Source: an uncultured Bacteroidota bacterium
GTDB taxonomy: Bacteria > Bacteroidota > Bacteroidia > Bacteroidales > VadinHA17
Assembly (NCBI GenBank): GCA_937864815.1
Contig: CALMJY010000080.1
Coordinates: forward strand, 1 to 36,116
Reading direction: 5' to 3'
DNA length: 36,116 nucleotides
Shown: positions 1-7,990 of the stretch, in pieces
How the letters are laid out: the number at the start of each line of letters is the position of its first letter
Position numbering within the stretch: position 1 is the stretch's first letter
The notes under the pieces: model-generated
Told to the model about the DNA's origin: nothing
The model's input: the letters and a program-made list of their open reading frames with translations, nothing else
Database searches by the model: none
Translations under genes and position numbers: made by a program

Positions 1-184
1 GTGATTTATAGTCATTGTTGCGTTCGCTTGCAAGTTCACAGGCCTGTTTCAGCTCGTCTGTTATCCCCTGGAAAGCTGAAACTACTACCAGACAATCAGA
101 TGGCTGAGATCCGATTATCCTGAAGACTCCTCTTATCCTATCAGGTGATCCTACAGATGTGCCGCCAAATTTCAGGACTTTCAT
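1..184 (-). CDS. Aspartokinase, N-terminal part (cut by window edge)
   Basis: Only the first 61 codons are inside the window; the gene continues beyond position 1. The start is MKVLKFGGTSVGSPDRI, whose KFGGTSVG motif is the nucleotide/aspartate-binding signature at the very N terminus of aspartate kinases, followed by the VVVSA strand (residues 31-35). The enzyme phosphorylates aspartate, the first step toward lysine, threonine, methionine and diaminopimelate. It could be a stand-alone LysC or the bifunctional ThrA (aspartokinase-homoserine dehydrogenase); the visible part does not decide this. A TACTTTTG box (233-240) and a T-tailed hairpin (196-224) lie in its short leader. Confidence 0.85.
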   Translation of the reverse strand, partial: MKVLKFGGTSVGSPDRIRGVFRIIGSQPSDCLVVVSAFQGITDELKQACELASERNNDYKS

Positions 185-195
185 ATTGATATATT

Positions 196-224
196 AAAAA
201 TAAAAATGCATCCGAAACGATGCA
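196..224 (-). promoter_or_regulatory. T-tailed hairpin in the aspartokinase leader (candidate attenuator)
   Basis: On the minus strand TGCATC (219-224) pairs with GATGCA (207-212) across a 6-nt loop. It is followed at once by T5-A-T5, the shape of an intrinsic terminator, and sits about 12 bp before the start codon region. There is no room for a leader peptide between the presumed promoter box (233-240) and the hairpin. The stem is only 6 bp, so termination may be weak, or the structure may act on translation or RNA stability. Confidence 0.35.
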
Positions 225-232
225 CAAAGAGA

Positions 233-240
233 CAAAAGTA
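233..240 (-). promoter_or_regulatory. -7 box TACTTTTG before aspartokinase
   Basis: The octamer matches the Bacteroidota -7 consensus TAnnTTTG and lies about 50 bp upstream of the aspartokinase start. No TTG is found at the usual 19-bp spacing, so this is a half-supported promoter. Confidence 0.35.
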
Positions 241-344
241 GCAAAAAAAGAGTTCTTATTCTAAATAAATTGAAAATATTAAACCAATTTGATGTATTGC
301 TGATAAGCTACAAGTAAAACGTCATTAACGATTAACGGAATATA

Positions 345-411
345 ACAAATTAAAACCACAAAGGTAATGGCGGTATTACGAAACAAGTACCTCAACATTA
401 CCCTTGTGGTT
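345..411 (-). terminator. Rho-independent-type terminator of the POT transporter gene
   Basis: A 16-bp inverted repeat, 354-369 against 396-411, has a single G-U-type mismatch and a 26-nt loop. Read on the minus strand it comes about 40 bp after the transporter stop codon and is followed by TTTTAATTTG, a U-rich tail. It separates the transporter from the aspartokinase gene that follows on the same strand. Confidence 0.6.
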
Positions 412-451
412 ATACTTTAAATGTGTGAATAATAAAAATTAATATTCCAGA

Positions 452-2281
452 CTAATTCTTTCCTACCTTTTCGAGTCTCCGGAGAATAGAAAAGATGAAT
501 GCAGCTGAAATAAGGCAACATATAATAAACACCAGCCATAAGGTGCTCAAAGCAACTTTGTCCCACAGAATGGTACCCACAACAAGCAGTTTATTACCAA
601 CCGCTGTTGCAAGAAGCCATCCACCCTGCATCAGTCCCTGGAATCTTGACGGAGCAACTTTCGAAACAAACGATAATCCCATCGGACTTAAAAACAGTTC
701 TGCAATAGTCAGAATCAGGTAGCTGCTTATAAGCCAGTAGGGTGAAACCCTGTCAGCTTCATTTACCGGAGCTCCGTGCAGATCGGCTGGTGACTGCAAT
801 CCTATTGAAGAAATGAGAACAATTACAAATCCAATTGCAGCTATTATCATTCCTATTCCTATTTTCTTTGGTGTTGAAGGTTCGATCCCTTTTTTCGATA
901 GCCATGCAAATGCTCCCATAACAGGGAATGTAAGAGCTACGATGAAAAGAGGATTAAACGATTGGAACACCTCCGGGGAGATTGAATTTTTCTCACTGAA
1001 TGGTGTAAGGAATCTGCCAAGAAGAGTAAGAGGATCAAATCCTGTAAGGAAGAATGAAGAGAACAGGAGCGATATTAATAGTATAACACTTCCCCATATC
1101 CTGGAATTTTTTTCAGCATTAGCTTTCAGGAGAATTACAAGTCCTGCAATAGATCCTACAACAGCAAGCATTGATGGAAGGGTAAAGAACAGGTTTGTAA
1201 AGGCACCAACCTGTTTTACAGTATAATCCCTTGCATAAAGTGTCAGTGTAAGACCATTCTGGTGGAAAGACATCCAGAAGAATATAACCACAATAAATAC
1301 CAGTACAAGAGCAACAATCCTGGCCATTTCCTCAGGTTTGGCAGAAAGAATAATCCATGTTATGAAGCCAGCAAAAAGTCCGAATGCAAATCCCGATGTC
1401 CATCCGACAGCCTCAATAAAATGAAGCAGGAATGCAGTGACTCCAATAGCTGCTATTGCGGCAACCAGAACCCATGGTTTAAAGGTAACCTTCTCAACTG
1501 CCTCACTCTTCTTAGTCTCTTTATTGGGAAGAAGCTTACTGAAAAAGAGGTAAACAAGAAGTGAAATAACCATTGCTCCTGCAGCTATTCCAAATGCGTA
1601 GTTATAGCCTCTTGAAAAAACATCAAGGTAATTGTTTGCGAAAGCAGAAAGGTCTGTGACAGGTCCGTTAAGGCTTACATTATTGGCAAGTTGCTGAAGC
1701 GTTGTTGTGTCGGTAAGGGTTCCGTTTATATATTGATGGCATAATGACGGAATACTTCCATCATGTGCAAATCCATTTACCTTAAGCCACCAGTTTCTCA
1801 TTGCAGTTGCTGCAAAAGGGGCGAAAAATGCACCAACATTTATCCCCATGTAGAATATCATGAATGCAGAATCCCTGAGTTTGGAATATTGCGGATCATC
1901 ATACATCTGGCCAACGACTGCCTGAAGGTTGCCCTTGAACAGACCATTCCCGAGTGCTATTGTAAATAACCCTATCACTGTTACTGTCAGTGTCATACCC
2001 GGAACAGCCATTATGATGTAACCTGCAAACATAATTAAGATACCGGTAAGGATAACAAGCTTGTATTTTTTTGTAGCATCAGCAAGAATACCTCCAACCA
2101 GGGCCAGTGCATATATACTGAAGTAGAACCAGCTGTAAATGGTACCTGCTTTTTCAGCTGAGAGACCGAATTTTGCCTGAAGGAATAATACTAATATTGC
2201 CATCATGGTATAAAACCCAAACCTTTCTCCCATATTTGAGAAAAAAGCTACAAGCAGTCCTTTTGGATGATTCTTAAGCAT
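452..2281 (-). CDS. POT/PTR2-family peptide MFS transporter
   Basis: A 609-residue inner-membrane protein with more than twelve hydrophobic segments, the size and layout of proton-coupled oligopeptide transporters (DtpT/PTR2). The N-terminal NMGERFGFYTMMAILVLFL (residues 16-34) is the family's ExxERFxYY segment in TM1, and GNGLFKGNLQAVVGQMYDD (about 111-129) is the typical TM4-5 signature. A polar loop around residues 170-225 and C-terminal helices extend it past the 500-residue core. Oddity: the first Glu of ExxER is Asn16 (Glu19 and Arg20 are kept), a position tied to proton coupling in studied POTs, so coupling or substrate may differ. Likely role: uptake of di/tripeptides. The gene is monocistronic, with a candidate TATATTTG box at 2391-2398 and a terminator at 345-411. 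Confidence 0.88.
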   Translation of the reverse strand: MLKNHPKGLLVAFFSNMGERFGFYTMMAILVLFLQAKFGLSAEKAGTIYSWFYFSIYALALVGGILADATKKYKLVILTGILIMFAGYIIMAVPGMTLTVTVIGLFTIALGNGLFKGNLQAVVGQMYDDPQYSKLRDSAFMIFYMGINVGAFFAPFAATAMRNWWLKVNGFAHDGSIPSLCHQYINGTLTDTTTLQQLANNVSLNGPVTDLSAFANNYLDVFSRGYNYAFGIAAGAMVISLLVYLFFSKLLPNKETKKSEAVEKVTFKPWVLVAAIAAIGVTAFLLHFIEAVGWTSGFAFGLFAGFITWIILSAKPEEMARIVALVLVFIVVIFFWMSFHQNGLTLTLYARDYTVKQVGAFTNLFFTLPSMLAVVGSIAGLVILLKANAEKNSRIWGSVILLISLLFSSFFLTGFDPLTLLGRFLTPFSEKNSISPEVFQSFNPLFIVALTFPVMGAFAWLSKKGIEPSTPKKIGIGMIIAAIGFVIVLISSIGLQSPADLHGAPVNEADRVSPYWLISSYLILTIAELFLSPMGLSFVSKVAPSRFQGLMQGGWLLATAVGNKLLVVGTILWDKVALSTLWLVFIICCLISAAFIFSILRRLEKVGKN

Positions 2282-2588
2282 ATTGTTGTATTTTTAGTTG
2301 TTAATTACTTGTTTTTCAAATCACTAAGGCCAGTATAATTGTCTGTCTAATTAAAGTTTTATTATCAATCAGCTTGTTTTTGAAGGAAAACAAATATATC
2401 AATCTTTTTAAACTAAAAAAATCAGTTATGTCCTGTCTGTATACTTCATTCTTCACCTTATAATTTTTTATTAAGCAGTTAAGAGTGTAAATTTGTAATG
2501 GTTGTTTGGAATTCTTCGTTTTCTGGCGACAAAATGGTTTATTATGAAGTTCAGCGATTAATCAGAAAATGTTAGTGATATAATTAAT
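2282..2588. promoter_or_regulatory. Divergent control region between the POT gene and nnr
   Basis: This 307-bp AT-rich spacer holds no credible ORF. On the minus strand TATATTTG (2391-2398) fits TAnnTTTG and would give the transporter a leader of about 100 nt. On the plus strand TAAATTTG (2488-2495) fits it for nnr. Neither has a TTG at 19-bp spacing, so both are tentative. No riboswitch-like fold or operator was recognised. Confidence 0.35.
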
Positions 2589-4109
2589 ATGAAAATATTC
2601 AGGTCAGATCAGATTAAGGTTATAGACAATTATACAATTCTGCATGAGCCGGTTGCTTCAATTGAGCTGATGGAAAGGGCTGCCGGAACGTTATTCAGCT
2701 GGTATGTTAACAGGTTTGAAAGGAACCGGAAAGTATTGGTCTTTGCAGGGCCCGGTAACAACGGAGGCGACGGACTGGCACTTGCCAGGATGCTTGCACA
2801 GGAAAGATATGATGTTGTGCTTCAATATGTTAAATTTACTGACAGAAACTCATCAGACTGGGATTTAAACTTCCAGAGGTTAAAAAGAGATTCAAGGATT
2901 GATATTAACATCATTACTTCCCCGGTCCAGTTTCCGATTATATCCTCTGAGGATGTAATAGTCGATGCAATTTTCGGATCAGGACTGACACGCCCGGTTG
3001 AAGGTTTGCCAAAGGAGATAATCGGCATGATCAACAAAACAGAAGCGCTTACGATTTCTGTTGATATTCCTTCCGGTCTGTTTGGAGAAGACAACTCAGG
3101 TAATGATCCTGATGCAATTGTAAAAGCTGACCACACTCTGAGCTTTCAGTTTCCTAAACTTGCTTTTCTGTTTGCTGAAAATGCTCGATATGTCGGTGAA
3201 TGGCAGGTTTTGCCAATAGGTCTGAGTGAAGATGCTATCAGTAATACTTCTTCACCTTACAATTATATTAGACCCGGTGACATTGCACCATTATTAAAGA
3301 TCAGAAGGAAGTTTGACCATAAAGGGACTTTCGGACACGGGCTTTTTGTTGCCGGATCAAGTGGAAAAATGGGAGCTGCTTTATTGGGAGCAGGAGCCGC
3401 TCTAAGATCCGGAATAGGGCTTTTAACATGTCATCTGCCAGCTTCCGGAAGAATAATTATGCAGACTGCAGTTCCTGAAGCAATGGTTCAGACCGATTCC
3501 TCAGAATACATTATCAGCACAATAGATGTGTCAGCTTCATTTGATGCAGCTGCCATAGGTCCGGGATTAGGTACGGACACAATAACAGGAAAAGCATTTC
3601 ATCTATTTCTTAAGGGTTATAAGAAGCCTCTTGTAATTGATGCCGATGCTTTAAATTTACTTGCCATGAATAAAAAATGGTATTCACTTCTGAAACCGGA
3701 AGTGATACTGACTCCGCATCCCAAAGAATTTGAACGTCTGGCTGAAAAATGCAATAATGGTTTCGAAAGAATGCAGAAACAGATTGAGTTTTCAACTAAA
3801 CATAAATGCATTGTTGTACTCAAGGGTGCATATACTTCAGTCAGCACACCCGGAGGAGATGTGTATTTCAACAGCACCGGTAACCCGGGTATGGCTACTG
3901 CAGGCAGCGGGGATGTACTTACAGGAATAATACTATCTTTGCTGGCACAGGGTTATTCTGCTGAAAATAGCGCTCTGACAGGAGTATATCTTCACGGTCT
4001 TGCCGGAGATATTGCAGCAGGTAAAACAGGATTTGAATCTTTAATTGCATCAGACATAATAAATAATATTGGTGATGCGTATAAAAGAATCAGAGCATTG
4101 TCAGTCTGA
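2589..4109 (+). CDS. nnr: Bifunctional NAD(P)HX epimerase / ADP-dependent NAD(P)HX dehydratase
   Basis: A 506-residue fusion of two repair enzymes that restore hydrated NADH/NADPH. Residues 1-215 are the YjeF_N epimerase domain with GPGNNGGDG at 54-62 and a VDIPSGL segment near 160. Residues 225-500 are the ribokinase-like ADP-dependent dehydratase with GHGLFVAGSSGKMGAALL, VIDADALNLL, LTPHPKEFERL and the GNPGMATAGSGDVLTG anion-hole/catalytic loop near 430-445. All hallmark motifs are present and the length is normal for the fused form. It is followed 38 bp later, on the same strand, by a DUF4831 lipoprotein gene, probably in one transcript. The ATG at 2589 matches the usual N terminus (MKIFRSDQIKVID). 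Confidence 0.95.
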   Translation: MKIFRSDQIKVIDNYTILHEPVASIELMERAAGTLFSWYVNRFERNRKVLVFAGPGNNGGDGLALARMLAQERYDVVLQYVKFTDRNSSDWDLNFQRLKRDSRIDINIITSPVQFPIISSEDVIVDAIFGSGLTRPVEGLPKEIIGMINKTEALTISVDIPSGLFGEDNSGNDPDAIVKADHTLSFQFPKLAFLFAENARYVGEWQVLPIGLSEDAISNTSSPYNYIRPGDIAPLLKIRRKFDHKGTFGHGLFVAGSSGKMGAALLGAGAALRSGIGLLTCHLPASGRIIMQTAVPEAMVQTDSSEYIISTIDVSASFDAAAIGPGLGTDTITGKAFHLFLKGYKKPLVIDADALNLLAMNKKWYSLLKPEVILTPHPKEFERLAEKCNNGFERMQKQIEFSTKHKCIVVLKGAYTSVSTPGGDVYFNSTGNPGMATAGSGDVLTGIILSLLAQGYSAENSALTGVYLHGLAGDIAAGKTGFESLIASDIINNIGDAYKRIRALSV

Positions 4110-4147
4110 ATTGAATATGAAAACATTAAAAATAACATCGATACAAA

Positions 4148-5278
4148 ATGATAAAAACTAAGAATTCTCCCGGTATATTATTTATATTCTTAATAGCTGT
4201 AATTATTGCATCCTGTTCAACCGGAAAGAAAGTTGTTGATTCCCGGCCCGTTGTTGTCCCCTTGTCTGATACTGTTTCCATGACTGAGGGGACGATCATA
4301 TATGGGTTGCCACGGACTGTGTTCACAGTTAGGGTTGATATGGAGCGGACACTTGAAATTCCGGGACCATATTCAAGATATGCTTCTGATTTTCTTGGTA
4401 TTACTGACGCTATTGATAAGGAAAGTGAATACTGGGTCATAACAGGAATTACAGTTAATACTCATGAGGAACTTGATCCTTCTGAATACTATGTTATTAA
4501 AAGCAGTTCATTTCTTAGGAGTAATGCACTGTCATTGAGAAATGAAGGCCTGATTCTTGATATTAACCCGAGGCAGTTCTATGTAACAGAAAAGCAATCG
4601 GCAGGCGATGGACAGGATTTTGATCAGCTCAGGTTCGCTGACCTCGGATCAGATGAATATTACAACCTTCAAAGTGATACTGCTTATAAAAGGGTTAGCA
4701 TCGATTCCACATTCATAAGGATACCATATATAGTGGAGAAGAAAAAGAGGCTTTCAACTGAACAGATGGCAGAGAAGGCCGCAAAAAGAATAATGGAACT
4801 GCGTGACGGCAAACACCTGATACTTACAGGCGAAGCAAATGTTTTTCCCCAGAGTGATGCAGCAATAAATGAAATGAACAGGATTGAAAGAGAATACACT
4901 GAACTATTTGCCGGAAAGGTTATAAGGGAAAACAGAAGTTTCTCAATAAATCTGATACCGGAACCCGGAATGGAGAAAAAATCATTAACGCTTTTTCAGT
5001 TTTCAGAACTTACAGGTCCTGTAACAGGTTCTGCAAAGGGAGGTACTCCGATTACTGCCGAACTTTTACCTGAGCAGAAAACCAAAGCCCTCACAGTTAT
5101 AAACAAGAACCAGTCAGATGCATCAGGGGCAACATTCGATAAGTTGTTTTACAGGGTGCCGGATGTGGTAAATATTAAAATATCAATGGGTAATGAAGTA
5201 TTGTTTAAATCACGTAAGCTTATTTACCAGTTTGGTGAGACCATTCAGTTGCCTGCGAATTTCATTATAGGAAAGTAG
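4148..5278 (+). CDS. DUF4831-family lipoprotein
   Basis: A 376-residue exported protein with a lipoprotein signal: hydrophobic residues 10-21 and a lipobox-like IIASC ending at Cys23. The stretch after it (YGLPRTVFTVRVDMERT, then PGPYSRYASDFLGI) matches my memory of DUF4831, a Bacteroidota family of unknown function often seen as a cell-envelope lipoprotein. The body alternates short strands and a KKK-rich helix near 200-225 (RLSTEQMAEKAAKRIMELRDGK) and has no catalytic motif I can name. It lies 38 bp downstream of nnr. The 3' end is followed by a self-complementary 7-bp repeat array. Confidence 0.8.
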   Translation: MIKTKNSPGILFIFLIAVIIASCSTGKKVVDSRPVVVPLSDTVSMTEGTIIYGLPRTVFTVRVDMERTLEIPGPYSRYASDFLGITDAIDKESEYWVITGITVNTHEELDPSEYYVIKSSSFLRSNALSLRNEGLILDINPRQFYVTEKQSAGDGQDFDQLRFADLGSDEYYNLQSDTAYKRVSIDSTFIRIPYIVEKKKRLSTEQMAEKAAKRIMELRDGKHLILTGEANVFPQSDAAINEMNRIEREYTELFAGKVIRENRSFSINLIPEPGMEKKSLTLFQFSELTGPVTGSAKGGTPITAELLPEQKTKALTVINKNQSDASGATFDKLFYRVPDVVNIKISMGNEVLFKSRKLIYQFGETIQLPANFIIGK

Positions 5279-5281
5279 AAA

Positions 5282-5355
5282 GGTAATCTGTAATCGGTGA
5301 TCGGTAATCAGTATTCACTTTAACCGATTGCTGTTCACTGATTACTGATTACTGG
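5282..5355. repeat. Two-armed degenerate heptamer array between convergent genes
   Basis: The left arm (5282-5316) is five 7-bp units of the type GGTAATC (GGTAATC, TGTAATC, GGTGATC, GGTAATC, AGTATTC). The right arm (5326-5353) is four units of the complementary type GATTACT (GATTGCT, GTTCACT, GATTACT, GATTACT). The two arms can fold on each other into a long imperfect hairpin in either strand. The array fills the gap between the DUF4831 stop and the stop of the convergent thioredoxin-like gene, and overlaps the latter's TAA (5349-5351). It could work as a bidirectional terminator. The unit matches the array at 30605-30639. Confidence 0.75.
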
Positions 5356-5897
5356 ATTTTCCCCTTAAACGTCTTCTGAAAATCCTCCCACTTCCGGGTT
5401 TCGTAGTTTTTATCGGCAAAAAAACTGAGAAGTACTTCCATTTCTTTTGGTGCTTTATAACCTGGGACTGGTGCTCTGCCAAGATTTCCATCACTTTGTG
5501 GGATAAGAAAAACGACAGTTGGGTAGGAGAGCTGTCCCTGAAGCAGGGCAACTGCCAGCTGATGAGCATTTCCTGATTTACCGTCATTAATAAAGGTTTG
5601 TCCCAGAAAATCAACTTTCTCCTTGCCTTCAGCATTGAATTTGACTGCATAGAATTTATTATTTAGCAGGTCGGCTATTACTGTATTTGTGAATGTATCC
5701 TTGTCCATTTTTTTACACCATCCGCACCAGTCGGTATATGTATCAATGAATAATGGTCTGGGGGAGTCCTTCATCATCTTTTCAGCTTCCTGTATTGTAT
5801 ACCATTTAACCTGTGAGTTCTGAGCTGAAATCCGGTAGGAGGTAACTGTAACAGTAAGTACTATAATTAATAATGCCTGCAGTGCTATTTTCTTCAT
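5349..5897 (-). CDS. Secreted thioredoxin-fold protein (CGWC)
   Basis: 182 residues: an N-terminal signal (hydrophobic 5-20, probable cleavage near SAQ26) followed by a thioredoxin_7/DUF255-like domain. The redox motif is C58-G-W-C61 inside YTDWCGWCKKMDKDTF, and the cis-proline loop is SYPTVVFL near 140. It should act in the periplasm as a disulfide reductase or isomerase-type protein, similar to the C-terminal domain of DsbD. The partner is unknown. Its stop codon lies inside a heptamer repeat array shared with the convergent DUF4831 gene. Confidence is high for the fold and low for the substrate. Confidence 0.85.
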   Translation of the reverse strand: MKKIALQALLIIVLTVTVTSYRISAQNSQVKWYTIQEAEKMMKDSPRPLFIDTYTDWCGWCKKMDKDTFTNTVIADLLNNKFYAVKFNAEGKEKVDFLGQTFINDGKSGNAHQLAVALLQGQLSYPTVVFLIPQSDGNLGRAPVPGYKAPKEMEVLLSFFADKNYETRKWEDFQKTFKGKIQ

Positions 5898-6095
5898 TGT
5901 TGTGAATTATCTGTTAAATAAAATCCCTGCAAAATAAATGAAAAATTATTTTTTATAGAGAACAAACTCTTATTTATCACTCTATCTATCAACAATCAGG
6001 CCACTTTTATGTTCGCAGAACTGTATAAAGATGTATTCCATTCAATTAATTTTCTACATTTACCATTCAAAAAAGTATTAATTGATACCCATTTT

Positions 6096-7478
6096 ATGGA
6101 AACTGTAACAAATACTTTGCGTGACTCAAAGGTAGCTCGCTGGACGGCACTTGCTGTTGTTTCATTTACAATGTTATGCGGCTACTACCTTACTGATGTG
6201 ATGGCTCCCCTGAAACCGATGCTTGAGAAAGAACTTTTGTGGAACAGTGCTGAATATGGATTCTTTACAAGTGCATATGGGTGGTTCAATGTATTTCTTG
6301 GCATGCTGATATTCGGAGGGATTATACTCGATAAAATGGGTGTAAGATTTACAGGTAAGATGGCCACAATTATTATGGTGATTGGTACTGCTATAAAGTA
6401 CTGGGCAATCTCAACTCATATGCTTGATGGAAAGGAATTACTCGGGATGAAAGCTCAGGTTGTTGTTGCCGGTCTTGGTTTTGCAACATTCGGAGTTGGC
6501 GTGGAAGTCGCCGGGATAACAGTTTCAAAAATTATTGTAAAATGGTTTAAGGGTAAAGAGATGGCACTGGCAATGGGACTTGAAATGGCTACTGCCCGTA
6601 TTGGGACGACGCTGGCTATGGCAACCTCTGTACCACTTGCAATTGCCCTGAACGGAGTATCAAAACCCATTCTTGTATGCCTGATTATGTTGTGTATCGG
6701 AATGATAGCCTTTTTCCTTTACGCAACCATGGACAAGAAGCTTGATAAATCATTGGCTGATGAAGCCCTTCGTTCAGGTTCTGTGGATGAAGAGGAATCA
6801 TTCAGAGTCAAGGACATATTTTTAATTGTGACAAATAAAGGCTGGTGGTATATAGCAATATTATGTGTGCTTTTTTATTCAGCGGTATTCCCTTTCATAA
6901 AATACGCCACTGATCTTATGGTAAATAAGTTTCATGTGAAGGAAGAACTTGCGGGTAATATACCGGCTTTGCTTCCAATAGGCGCCATTATACTAACACC
7001 ATTCTTCGGAAGTCTTTATGACAGAAAAGGCAAAGGAGCCACAATTATGATTATTGGCGCCCTGCTTCTGATTCTTGTTCATACCGTCTATTCAATACCC
7101 TTTCTGACTGCCACACCTCTGGCTATTGTGATGATTATGATCCTTGGTGTTGGATTTTCCCTGGTTCCTTCAGCAATGTGGCCATCTGTTCCCAAGATTA
7201 TTCCTGAAAAACAGCTGGGAACTGCATATGGAATGATTTTCCTGGTCCAGAATATCGGATTGTCGCTTGTTCCCCTACTGATTGGATGGGTACTTAACAA
7301 ATACTGTATTACAGGCACCCGTATGGTTGACGGGGTTGCAGTGTCAAACTATGATTACACATTGCCTATGATTATTTTTACCGGATTCGGTGTGCTTGCT
7401 CTGGTTTTTGGGATTCTTCTCAAGATGGAGGATAAGAAAAAAGGTTACGGTCTTGAATTACCCAATATAAAAAAATAA
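6096..7478 (+). CDS. MFS transporter (substrate unknown)
   Basis: About 12 transmembrane helices. The cytoplasmic loop GGIILDKMGVRFTGKM after TM2 and LYDRKGKGATIM after TM8 are the MFS loop motifs, and the two halves are split near residues 205-240 by a charged linker. The frame is open from an ATG at 6009, but those extra 29 residues precede the usual MFS N terminus, whereas METVTNTLRDSKVARW (from 6096) starts about 15 residues before TM1. I prefer 6096 (460 aa), though 6009 (489 aa) cannot be excluded. The gene stands alone with no substrate-linked neighbour. An organic anion or nitrate/nitrite-like porter is possible but not shown. Confidence 0.8.
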   Translation: METVTNTLRDSKVARWTALAVVSFTMLCGYYLTDVMAPLKPMLEKELLWNSAEYGFFTSAYGWFNVFLGMLIFGGIILDKMGVRFTGKMATIIMVIGTAIKYWAISTHMLDGKELLGMKAQVVVAGLGFATFGVGVEVAGITVSKIIVKWFKGKEMALAMGLEMATARIGTTLAMATSVPLAIALNGVSKPILVCLIMLCIGMIAFFLYATMDKKLDKSLADEALRSGSVDEEESFRVKDIFLIVTNKGWWYIAILCVLFYSAVFPFIKYATDLMVNKFHVKEELAGNIPALLPIGAIILTPFFGSLYDRKGKGATIMIIGALLLILVHTVYSIPFLTATPLAIVMIMILGVGFSLVPSAMWPSVPKIIPEKQLGTAYGMIFLVQNIGLSLVPLLIGWVLNKYCITGTRMVDGVAVSNYDYTLPMIIFTGFGVLALVFGILLKMEDKKKGYGLELPNIKK

Positions 7479-7485
7479 GACTTTG

Positions 7486-7515
7486 TTGTCTGAATTTAAA
7501 ATTTTATTATATTTG
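7486..7515 (+). promoter_or_regulatory. Canonical Bacteroidota promoter of the Cys-rich mini-protein gene
   Basis: TTG at 7486-7488, a 19-bp spacer and TATATTTG at 7508-7515 match the -33/-7 consensus exactly. Transcription should start near 7522, about 25 nt before the ATG at 7547. A T-tailed terminator follows the gene, so this is a self-contained, probably strongly expressed unit. Confidence 0.65.
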
Positions 7516-7546
7516 CTTTTGTCAAACTAAAAAATTATGGTTTAAT

Positions 7547-7831
7547 ATGAAAAAGGTAATTATCGGTTTATCAGGAATAGTACTAGTGGCATTTATTGTT
7601 GTATTGGTAGCAAATGCTTCAACAGGTGATCCAAAAGATACAAAGAAGGCGACTACTGAAGTAAAGAAAGATTGTGGCAAATGCCCTTCATCTGAAGCTT
7701 GCGCTGACAAGGCTGAAGCAAAAACTGCTGAAGCAAAACCCTGCTGTGATGCTGCAAAAAAAGCTGCATGTGCTGGTACAGCTGAGGCAAAAAAATGTGA
7801 TGAGGCAAAACCTTGCGCTGCCAAAAAATAA
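7547..7831 (+). CDS. Small exported Cys/Ala/Lys-rich protein
   Basis: 94 residues: a membrane-spanning signal (residues 5-22, likely cut after ANA24), then a low-complexity mature part with eight cysteines (43, 46, 52, 66, 67, 75, 84, 90) spaced among AEAK, KPC and AAKK repeats. No known domain is recognised. The cysteines include CGKC and KPCC, which suggests metal binding or disulfide cross-linking at the envelope; this is inference. A consensus promoter (7486-7515) and terminator (7867-7910) flank it closely, which supports a real, separately expressed gene. The other overlapping frames here are shadows caused by the repetitive composition. Confidence 0.75.
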   Translation: MKKVIIGLSGIVLVAFIVVLVANASTGDPKDTKKATTEVKKDCGKCPSSEACADKAEAKTAEAKPCCDAAKKAACAGTAEAKKCDEAKPCAAKK

Positions 7832-7866
7832 TTTGATCATAATGGCCGGAATGGCCTGAAATGTTT

Positions 7867-7910
7867 TGAGTCATAATGCTCCTTTTACGGATTTTATGAC
7901 TCATTTTTTT
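7867..7910 (+). terminator. Intrinsic terminator after the Cys-rich mini-protein gene
   Basis: TGAGTCATAA (7867-7876) pairs perfectly with TTATGACTCA (7894-7903) and is followed by seven T (7904-7910). The stem is 10 bp and the loop 17 nt. Confidence 0.8.
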
Positions 7911-7937
7911 ACTTAGATACTCAAAGTATAGTACTTC

Positions 7938-7988
7938 CAAACCAGCGAACCGTCGAACCATCGAACCGTCAAACCATCAAACCGTCAA
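7938..7988. repeat. Degenerate octamer tandem array just before the cupin gene
   Basis: About five units of CGAACCGT/CGAACCAT/CAAACCAT follow each other with an exact 8-bp period from 7946, preceded by a related partial unit. Variation falls at fixed positions (GT or AT at the unit end, CG or CA at its start). The array ends two bases before the cupin start codon, so it would form the whole 5' leader if a promoter lies upstream. Confidence 0.8.
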
Positions 7989-7990
7989 TT

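Noticed and set aside
813-1226. Plus-strand frame of 137 codons opposite the POT transporter gene
   Set aside because: Antisense shadow of a clear membrane-protein gene; no start signals and no family resemblance.
5282-5355. CRISPR array
   Set aside because: Units are 7 bp with no spacers and no cas genes; the same holds for the arrays at 7938, 25611, 27984 and 30605.
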